Source: an uncultured Collinsella sp.
Lineage (GTDB): Bacteria > Actinomycetota > Coriobacteriia > Coriobacteriales > Coriobacteriaceae
Length of the DNA: 11,820 nucleotides
Assembly: GCA_900544645.1 (NCBI GenBank)
Contig: UQWG01000054.1
Coordinates: 1-11,820 of the forward strand
Direction of reading: 5' to 3'
Positions 6,221 to 11,820 of this stretch are shown here, one piece after another (position 1 is the first letter of the stretch; each line of letters starts with the position of its first letter). A model generated the notes under the pieces. It was not told the DNA's origin. It saw only the letters and a program-made list of their open reading frames with translations, and did not search any database. The position numbers and the translations under genes are program-made.

Positions 6221-7324
6221 TTGTCTACTAACGCCTCTGGCAGCCCTGTTATGTCGCTGCTTATTCCCATTTACAATGTTCAGCGCTACCTGCGCGAGTG
6301 CCTCGATTCCGCCCTGGCGCAGACGCTCAAGGATATTGAGATCATCTGCATTAACGACGGGTCGACCGACAACTCGCCGGCGATTATCCGCGAGTATATG
6401 GAGCGCGATGGGCGCGTCAAGATGATCGACAAGGCCAACAGCGGCTACGGCGACTCGATGAACCACGGCCTGGAGATGGCGCGTGGCAAGTACGTTGGCA
6501 TCTTGGAGTCCGATGACTTTATGGCGCCCGACGCACTCGAAAAGCTTGTCTCGGCCGCCGATAGCAATAATGCCGACTTTACGAAGGCGAACTTTGATTT
6601 CTACTGGTCCAAGCCCGAGGAGCGCCGTTCGCTGCACGAGATGTTTAAGGCCAAGGACTGCGACAAGCCGGTGCACCCGAGCGACACGACGCAGTTCTTT
6701 AAGCAAAAGCCGTCGATTTGGTCGGCCGTGTACCGTCGCGATTTTCTTGAGCGCAACGGCATCAAGTTCTTGCCGACTCCAGGGGCATCCTTTCAGGACA
6801 CGTCATTCGCCTTTAAGGTTATCGCGTGTGCCGATAAGGCTGTTTACCTGCATGATGCCGTGTTGTCGTATCGCCAGGACAACGAGAATTCCTCGGTCAA
6901 TTCTTCGGCTAAGGTCTTTTGCGTCAATACCGAGTATGCCGAGATTGAGCGTTGGATTCGAGAGGATTATGCCCGCGACCACGCAAGTGATGACGTCGCG
7001 CGCATGCTCAAGTTCAATCAGCTCATTAAGTACGATTCGTACATGTGGAACTACGTGCGCCTGGCGCCCAAGTTCTATAAGGAGTTCCTGGTTCAGATGG
7101 CCAAGGAGTTCCAAGCTGCCTTGGACGCCGGGGAGTTTTCGCTTGACGACCTCAAGCCGTGGAAGCGCGCAAATCTCGCTGCTATCCTCAAAGATCCTGA
7201 GGGCTGGGTTGACGAGCATCCGAGCTTTGCGACGGATGGTGCCTTGGGGCGTGCTAAGTATTACGCCTCGGTTGGAGGCCCAGGCGTGGTTGCTGCCTTC
7301 CTCATCGAATCGCTGAGGGGGTAG
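6221..7324 (+). CDS. Family 2 glycosyltransferase A
   Basis: A 367-residue GT-A fold transferase. Motifs: SLLIPIYN near residue 12; INDGSTD (44-50), the nucleotide-sugar binding loop; SGYGDSMNHGLEMARG (around 75-90); and ESDDF (96-100) in place of the usual D-x-D-D, with the last two Asp kept for metal binding. A central block, QKPSIWSAVYRRDFL then LPTPGASFQD, YRQDNENSSVNS and EYAE, is shared nearly residue for residue with gene C (8446-9564), so the two are close paralogues. The start is TTG at 6221 because AAGGAG (6210-6215) lies exactly 5 bases upstream; the next ATG (6251) would cut into the first strand. The gene opens the plus-strand transferase run and is followed after 6 bases by gene B. 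A role in assembling a surface polysaccharide repeat unit is inferred from the cluster; the sugar is unknown. Confidence 0.92.
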   Translation: MSTNASGSPVMSLLIPIYNVQRYLRECLDSALAQTLKDIEIICINDGSTDNSPAIIREYMERDGRVKMIDKANSGYGDSMNHGLEMARGKYVGILESDDFMAPDALEKLVSAADSNNADFTKANFDFYWSKPEERRSLHEMFKAKDCDKPVHPSDTTQFFKQKPSIWSAVYRRDFLERNGIKFLPTPGASFQDTSFAFKVIACADKAVYLHDAVLSYRQDNENSSVNSSAKVFCVNTEYAEIERWIREDYARDHASDDVARMLKFNQLIKYDSYMWNYVRLAPKFYKEFLVQMAKEFQAALDAGEFSLDDLKPWKRANLAAILKDPEGWVDEHPSFATDGALGRAKYYASVGGPGVVAAFLIESLRG

Positions 7325-7330
7325 GTCGGC

Positions 7331-8371
7331 ATGGGAGAGGCCTCGTGTCCTAAAGCTACCATTGTCGTCCCCGTTTACAACTCTGCGCGCTCGATTCAGC
7401 GATGCCTCGATTCGCTGTTGGCCCAGTCCGAGCGCTCGATTCAGGTTGTCTGCGTCAACGACGGTTCGACTGATGATTCGTTGAACGCGTTGCGCCAGAT
7501 CGCGCAGGCCGACGATCGTGTACTGGTGATTGACCAGGAAAACGCGGGCGTCTCGTGCGCTCGAAATGCCGGTATCGATGCTGCCGAGGGCGAGACCGTC
7601 TTTTTTGTGGACGCCGACGATTATATCGATGCCCAGACGGTCGAGCGCGTGCTGCATGCCATGGAGTCTGCGGATGCCGAGGCCGCCGTTTTTGGCGGCG
7701 TCTGTGAACCTGCCGATGCTGCCCCCAAACGCGTCCAGCAACTCATGAGCCCCAAAGCTGGTACCTTCGGCGCCCGTGATCCCCAACTGCTGTTCCATTC
7801 GAATGCGCAGCCCTATGCCTGCCGCGCGGCTTTTTCGCGCGAGCTGCTCAATCGCGAAGGTATTCGCTTCGCCCCCGGTTTGGCTTTGGGCGAGGACGTC
7901 GTCTTCCAATTTGCGGCTTATGCGCTTGCCCGCAAGACCGTCGTCATGCCGGACAAGTTCTACCACTACGTGATGGAGAGTGAATCGGCGACGCACGAGT
8001 TCAACAGTGCCGAGGCTCGCGCCAAAAAGCTTGACGCCCACATGAGGATGCTCGAGGAGGTCTTGGAGGACTGGGCGGCCTACGGTCTTTGGGATCTGTG
8101 CCCCGGCGAGCTGATAACTTGGTTTTTGGACCTAATTGTGTTCGACCTGGCGCGCTTGGATGCCGATGACTTCTATCGCGTGGCGGCTCGCGTCAACATG
8201 GACCTCACGACGTTTTTGGGAACGGAGTGGGCGGATATGCCTGCTAAGGGTGCCGTTCGTCGTGTTGCCCACAAGCTCGTTGCGGCGACCTCGGGCGTTT
8301 CGATGGCAGACGCCACGCTGTTCTATCTTTCGACTCGCGGTCTCAAAGCCTGCTTGGAGCGCTTTATCTAA
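7331..8371 (+). CDS. Family 2 glycosyltransferase B
   Basis: A 346-residue GT-A fold transferase. It begins TIVVPVYNSARSIQRCLDSLLAQ, has VNDGSTDDS (42-50), the N-A-G-V-S-C-A-R-N-A-G-I acceptor-loop segment, D94-A-D-D97-Y for metal binding, and G187-E-D189, the typical catalytic-base position of this group. The C-terminal half is helical with no clear membrane segment. Architecture and several late segments (GEDVVFQFAAYALARKT; a helix ending in a W-F-L-D-L-type stretch) parallel gene D (9577-10644), but identity is much lower than between A and C. ATG start; the ribosome site AGGGGG (7316-7321) lies in the last codons of gene A, and the genes are 6 bases apart, so they are surely co-transcribed. 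Donor and acceptor are unknown; a surface glycan is the likely product. Confidence 0.92.
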   Translation: MGEASCPKATIVVPVYNSARSIQRCLDSLLAQSERSIQVVCVNDGSTDDSLNALRQIAQADDRVLVIDQENAGVSCARNAGIDAAEGETVFFVDADDYIDAQTVERVLHAMESADAEAAVFGGVCEPADAAPKRVQQLMSPKAGTFGARDPQLLFHSNAQPYACRAAFSRELLNREGIRFAPGLALGEDVVFQFAAYALARKTVVMPDKFYHYVMESESATHEFNSAEARAKKLDAHMRMLEEVLEDWAAYGLWDLCPGELITWFLDLIVFDLARLDADDFYRVAARVNMDLTTFLGTEWADMPAKGAVRRVAHKLVAATSGVSMADATLFYLSTRGLKACLERFI

Positions 8372-8402
8372 TTCCAAGCGCTGCCGCTCGCCGCAACTCG
8401 GC

Positions 8403-8421
8403 TGTTAAAATAACCCTGTTA
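8403..8421 (+). promoter_or_regulatory. Candidate internal promoter with interleaved GTTA/TAAC repeats
   Basis: The 74-base gap 8372-8445 contains TGTTAAAAT (8403-8411), an extended -10 box (TG, one base, TAAAAT), about 35 bases before the TTG start of gene C. No good -35 box is present; CTGCCG (8381-8386) is 19 bases away. The same bases read GTTA-aaa-TAAC-cct-GTTA (8404-8421), three alternating half-sites forming two overlapping inverted repeats, which could be an operator. Found by eye. Confidence 0.35.
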
Positions 8422-8445
8422 CACGCTACTCAACAGGAGGTTCTC

Positions 8446-9564
8446 TTGCAGAACTCTGATACCCCTAAAGTTTCGCTGCTTGTCCCTATTTGCAATGTCG
8501 AACGCTACCTGCGCGAGTGCCTCGATTCTGCCGTGACTCAGACGCTCAAGGACATCGAGATCATCTGCATCAATGACGGTTCCACCGATAGCTCGCCGGA
8601 TATCATTCGCGAGTACATGGAGCGCGACCCCCGTGTAAAGATGATCGACAAAGCCAACAGCGGCTACGGTGACTCGATGAACCGCGGCCTGGAGATGGCG
8701 CGCGGCGAGTACGTGGGCATCCTTGAGTCCGACGACTTTATGTTTGAGGATTCGCTCCAAAAGCTGGTTGCCAAGGCCGATGCTGAACATGCCGATGTGG
8801 TAAAGGGCGACTTTTACCTGTATTGGTCCACGCCCAGTGAGCGCCGTGAGCTGTTTGGGATTATCGATGAGCATATGACGGGCGCCGCGTATCGCCCCGT
8901 CGATCGTCCGGGCATCTTCTACCGCAAACCTTCCATTTGGTCGGCTATCTATCGGCGCGAGTTCCTCAACGACAATCAGATTCGGTTCCTTCCCACGCCG
9001 GGTGCCTCGTATCAGGACGCGGGCTTTAACTTCAAGGTTTGGGCGTGCGCCGAGCGTGCCGCGTTTATTGCGGACCCCATCCTGTGTTATCGCCAGGATA
9101 ACGAGAAGAGCTCCGTTAATTCGCCCAACAAGGTATTTTGCGTTTGCGACGAATATGCCGAGATGCAGCGCTTTTTGGACGAACGTCCCGAGCTCAAGGC
9201 TCAGCTCCAGGGCATTTTAATGCGCATGAAGGTCGATACGTATCGTTGGAATGATGAGCGTCTGGTCGATGAATTGCGTGAGCAGTTTTGGAAGAAAGCC
9301 TCGTCCGATCTCAAGGCCGATTGGGATGCCGGTCGCTTTGACCTGTCGCTGTTTGATCCGCGTGGCGAGACCGACTTGCGCCTGATGGTCAAGTCGCCCC
9401 GCGCCTATATCGAGTCGCGCTTTGACTTCAAGAAGCCGGGCAAGCTCAATACGTTTAAGCATTACTTTAAGATCGGCGGCCTGCCGCTGGTCTGGCGCGT
9501 GCTGACGTATCAGCGCACCTACGGCGACAACCCGCACCCCGATGACGTTCCGGCCGCACAGTAG
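8446..9564 (+). CDS. Family 2 glycosyltransferase C, close paralogue of A
   Basis: A 372-residue GT-A fold transferase nearly colinear with gene A. Shared almost unchanged: RYLRECLDSA, TLKDIEIICINDGSTD, IIREYMERD, RVKMIDKANSGYGDSMN, GLEMARG, ILESDDFM (E94-S-D96-D97-F), KPSIWSA-YRR, FLPTPGAS and YRQDNE-SSVNS. The two differ mainly in residues about 100-150 and in the C-terminal quarter. The codons of identical residues often differ, so the duplication is not recent. The gene starts with TTG (8446) behind CAGGAGG with a 5-base spacer, the same unusual start codon and spacing as gene A. It is separated from gene B by 74 bases containing a possible promoter, and from gene D by 12 bases. The C-terminus carries an extra basic and Pro/Asp-rich tail compared with A. 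Probably acts on a related sugar or acceptor in the same polysaccharide pathway. Confidence 0.92.
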   Translation: MQNSDTPKVSLLVPICNVERYLRECLDSAVTQTLKDIEIICINDGSTDSSPDIIREYMERDPRVKMIDKANSGYGDSMNRGLEMARGEYVGILESDDFMFEDSLQKLVAKADAEHADVVKGDFYLYWSTPSERRELFGIIDEHMTGAAYRPVDRPGIFYRKPSIWSAIYRREFLNDNQIRFLPTPGASYQDAGFNFKVWACAERAAFIADPILCYRQDNEKSSVNSPNKVFCVCDEYAEMQRFLDERPELKAQLQGILMRMKVDTYRWNDERLVDELREQFWKKASSDLKADWDAGRFDLSLFDPRGETDLRLMVKSPRAYIESRFDFKKPGKLNTFKHYFKIGGLPLVWRVLTYQRTYGDNPHPDDVPAAQ

Positions 9565-9576
9565 GAGCGAGTGATT

Positions 9577-10644
9577 ATGGTTACCCCCAAGATTTCCGTT
9601 GTCGTTCCCATCTATAAGGTGGAGGAGTGCCTGGCCTGGTGCCTGGACTCCCTGCTTGCTCAGGACATGCCCGATTGGGAAGGCGTGCTGGTCAACGATG
9701 GCTCGCCGGACGGTTCGCGCGATATTGCGGCTGCCTATTGCGAAAAGGATGCGCGTTTTACGCTGGTCGATAAGGAGAACGGTGGCCTGTCGAGTGCACG
9801 TAATGCCGGCATCGCTGCGTCCACGGCGCCTATCGTCGCGTTTTTGGATTCCGACGACCGGTTTACGCCCGATGCATGCCGCGTGATCGTCGATGCCTTT
9901 GAGCGCGAGGACTGCGACGTTTTGACCTTTGGCGCGAACCCGTATCCGCTGGAGGCGGGGTATCCGTGGCTTAACTATGTGCTGAGCCCGCGCGATGTGT
10001 CGTTTGAAGGCTATAGCTCTGACCTGCTGTTTAAGGAAGCATCTCGCCCCTTTGCATGGCGCACCGCCTGCAAGCGTGAGTTTTTGCTGGGCAACGGGAT
10101 CGTGTTCGACGAAACCGTTAAGTATGGCGAGGACCAGGTCTTCGATTTCGCCGTGTACGGTCGTTCGCGTAAGACCGCGCTTATCTCGAACAAGCTGTAT
10201 GACTACCGCGTGGCGCGCAAGGGTTCGCTCATGGACACCATGCGCTATGACGACGAGACGCGACTGCTAGAGCACGTGAAGATTTACTCCGCGGTGCTGG
10301 CTGACTGGCAGCGCGATGGTCTCGATGCCCAGCATGCCGATGACCTGGCGTACTTTCTCTGCGATCTGGTGCTGTACGATGCGCTCAGGTTGCTGGGCTC
10401 GGACTGCGGCAAGGTGTTTGCTGCCATCGCCGCGGCCCTTGCCGGTTCTGCTGTGGGCAACGATGCCGCGCTCGCGCAATGTGCCCCGTCTGTTGCTGCT
10501 ATGGTGCGTGCGGCGCTTACCAGCAAGGCCCCCAATGCCCGTGCGTGCAAAAAGCTCATGTTCGATTACGATGTCTTGAGGTTTGGGCGCCTGGGTGCCT
10601 GCAAACGCATGGCAGCGAACGCCCTGGGAAAGCGAGAAGTGTAG
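9577..10644 (+). CDS. Family 2 glycosyltransferase D
   Basis: A 355-residue GT-A fold transferase: ISVVVPIYKVEECLAWCLDSLLAQ at the N-terminus, VNDGSPDGS (39-47), ENGGLSSARNAGI, D91-S-D-D94 for metal binding, and G184-E-D186 as the likely catalytic-base region. The overall plan, including the GED-x-V-F-x-F-A-x-Y segment and the later LxD-L-V-L-Y-D-A-L-R-L helix, parallels gene B. The C-terminal 90 residues are Ala-rich and helical without a recognised motif. The ATG at 9577 is chosen because AGGAG (9563-9567, overlapping the stop of gene C) is then 9 bases away; the in-frame GTG at 9571 would leave only 3 bases. Its stop codon is immediately followed by the start of gene E. It probably adds one sugar of the same surface glycan; specificity is unknown. 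Confidence 0.92.
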   Translation: MVTPKISVVVPIYKVEECLAWCLDSLLAQDMPDWEGVLVNDGSPDGSRDIAAAYCEKDARFTLVDKENGGLSSARNAGIAASTAPIVAFLDSDDRFTPDACRVIVDAFEREDCDVLTFGANPYPLEAGYPWLNYVLSPRDVSFEGYSSDLLFKEASRPFAWRTACKREFLLGNGIVFDETVKYGEDQVFDFAVYGRSRKTALISNKLYDYRVARKGSLMDTMRYDDETRLLEHVKIYSAVLADWQRDGLDAQHADDLAYFLCDLVLYDALRLLGSDCGKVFAAIAAALAGSAVGNDAALAQCAPSVAAMVRAALTSKAPNARACKKLMFDYDVLRFGRLGACKRMAANALGKREV

Positions 10645-11820
10645 ATGAGTATCAAGCGTTTGGCACTTTGCCGCAGTCAGGGCCGTTTGTTTGTGCTGCT
10701 TCGTTTTGCCGGTCAGGATGTCGCCGCGCTTATTGAGCGGGAGGGTTCTCAAGCGTTTGCCCACGCGACAACGAGCGGTTCTTGTGTGCCGTCGCTGGTG
10801 CTCCCGGTCGATCATGGCCGTGTGCTGGCGCTTTGTCCTTCCGTTTCCGATTACGAGCGCGAGCTCGCTGTCTTGGTGCTTCCGTTTTTGGATGGCTCTA
10901 CGATTGACGTCACATTTGCATCCGGTGGCCAACGGTTGGGCTCCATTCGCCTCGATAGCCGCGTGGCCAAGCTGGAATCTAAGATTAACTACAAAGCAAA
11001 GACTGCGCTGTGCGCGCTTATCCGCGATGCGCAGCGTGGCGAATGCTGCGGTCGCTACGAGATCGATGCCATTCGCTATTTGCTGGCAGACGCCGGCGCG
11101 GTGTGGCGCTATGAGGTTACCTGGGCGGGAGATCCCCAGTGCGCACCTGAGCTCCAGATCTTCGATACGCATATGAATGCCATCGATGCCACCGTGCATG
11201 TGTTTGAGTCGCAGGTCGATGTGCCGCAGCGCAACGGTTGCCGCGTCAATAAAACGTATCTGAGCGTAGAGATGCCTCGGGATATACGGGATTTTGTCGC
11301 GATTGTGAGCGATCCCACAGAGCAGTTCCAGGGCGGGTTTTGCGCCATGGATGGTCGCCTGTACAACGGCATGGTCGATGACAGTTGGAACCGCATGAAG
11401 GACGCGCGTGCGGACGACGCAGCTTATCGACGTTGGTTTGAGCAACATCGCGCAAAGCCGGGCGATTTGGCGTGCCAACGTGTCGCTTCGGCGGCCTTTG
11501 CCTATAGACCGCTCGTGAGCATTGTGGTGCCGTGCTATAAAACTGATCGGGTCTACCTGCGCGAGCTGCTGGACTCGGTGCTAGCTCAGAGCTATGGCAA
11601 CTGGGAATTGCTGCTTATGGACGCCTCGCCCGAATGGGATGCGGTGGCCAATCTTGCGGCTGCCGCCAATGACGAGCGGGTTTGTCGTATTGAGCTGCCT
11701 GGCAACGGCGGCATTGTGCTCAACACCAACGCTGGTATTCAGCAGGCGACTGGAGACTACATCGCGTTCTTGGACCATGACGACATTCTGGAACCGGACG
11801 CGTTATTCCAGTATGTTTCC
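10645..11820 (+). CDS. Family 2 glycosyltransferase E with large N-terminal domain, 3' end beyond window
   Basis: An open frame of 392 codons with no stop before the window ends. ATG at 10645 directly abuts the TAG of gene D (TAGATG); GAGAAG (10634-10639) is the ribosome site, 5 bases upstream. Residues 1 to about 285 form an N-terminal domain of mixed strands and helices, with an AYRRWFEQHR segment near 255-270 that typically precedes the catalytic domain in rhamnosyltransferase-like proteins. The GT2 domain begins with PLVSIVVPCYKTD (about 289-301) and continues with LRELLDSVLAQSYGNWELLLMDAS, where DAS stands where most relatives have D-D-G-S. It then has GIVLNTNAGIQQATGDYIAFL and the metal motif L376-D-H-D-D380. 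HDD-type enzymes of this architecture often add rhamnose or similar sugars to wall polysaccharides; that is family knowledge, not proof here. More catalytic domains may follow downstream. Confidence 0.9.
   Translation, partial: MSIKRLALCRSQGRLFVLLRFAGQDVAALIEREGSQAFAHATTSGSCVPSLVLPVDHGRVLALCPSVSDYERELAVLVLPFLDGSTIDVTFASGGQRLGSIRLDSRVAKLESKINYKAKTALCALIRDAQRGECCGRYEIDAIRYLLADAGAVWRYEVTWAGDPQCAPELQIFDTHMNAIDATVHVFESQVDVPQRNGCRVNKTYLSVEMPRDIRDFVAIVSDPTEQFQGGFCAMDGRLYNGMVDDSWNRMKDARADDAAYRRWFEQHRAKPGDLACQRVASAAFAYRPLVSIVVPCYKTDRVYLRELLDSVLAQSYGNWELLLMDASPEWDAVANLAAAANDERVCRIELPGNGGIVLNTNAGIQQATGDYIAFLDHDDILEPDALFQYVS

Noticed and set aside
6803..8041. Long minus-strand open frame opposite transferases A and B
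   Set aside because: It lies fully antisense to two well-supported glycosyltransferases, spans their junction, has no recognisable motif, and is explained by codon bias in GC-rich genes.
10267..11478. Long minus-strand open frame opposite transferases D and E
   Set aside because: The plus strand codes continuously for recognised GT2 proteins here; the antisense product is rich in Arg/His without domain features, typical of a shadow frame.
1..11820. CRISPR arrays, tRNA/rRNA genes, insertion sequences
   Set aside because: No regularly spaced direct repeats, no cloverleaf-like or rRNA segments, and no transposase-like reading frame or terminal inverted repeats were recognised by eye.

Overview
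The window looks like a high-GC Gram-positive chromosome, most likely an intestinal actinobacterium of the Coriobacteriia (a Collinsella-like genome is my best guess). The reasons are GC-rich codon use, frequent TTG/GTG starts behind strong Shine-Dalgarno sites, a sortase-anchored surface protein with an MPKTG motif, and a dense run of family 2 glycosyltransferases. The genus is inferred from general character; no marker gene is present.

Layout. Bases 1-313 hold the 3' end of an Rrf2-family regulator with three clustered cysteines. It is followed directly by a compact, visibly AT-richer pair (322-1015): an MNT-type nucleotidyltransferase overlapping a HEPN protein of the HI0074/HepT kind, a probable toxin-antitoxin module. 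Bases 1144-2922 encode a secreted, cell-wall-anchored protein with a lysozyme-like N-terminal domain and a long Ser/Asp/Lys/Glu-rich stalk, closed by a good intrinsic terminator at 2955-2992. Bases 3124-4920 encode a member of the 'AAA-ATPase-like plus PD-(D/E)XK nuclease' family in which the Walker B glutamate and the nuclease E-x-K appear to be lost. Convergent with it, on the minus strand, lies a GlfT2-like glycosyltransferase (4945-5964).

From 6221 to the window end there are five consecutive plus-strand family 2 glycosyltransferase genes, the last running off the edge. Here they are called A (6221-7324), B (7331-8371), C (8446-9564), D (9577-10644) and E (10645 onward). A resembles C closely, and B resembles D in architecture, so the order A-B-C-D looks like a duplicated two-gene module. 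A-B and C-D-E are tightly packed; the only larger gap (74 bases) lies exactly between the two modules and holds a candidate promoter. Together with the divergent minus-strand transferase, the genes probably build a surface polysaccharide (capsule or wall-linked glycan); no polymerase, flippase or sugar-nucleotide gene lies in the window to say which.

No tRNA, rRNA, CRISPR array, insertion sequence or complete mobile element was seen. The most notable points are the A-B/C-D duplication, the apparently inactivated ATPase/nuclease-family protein, the intact RX4HXY motif of the HEPN protein, and a two-turn-spaced direct repeat in front of the surface-protein gene.
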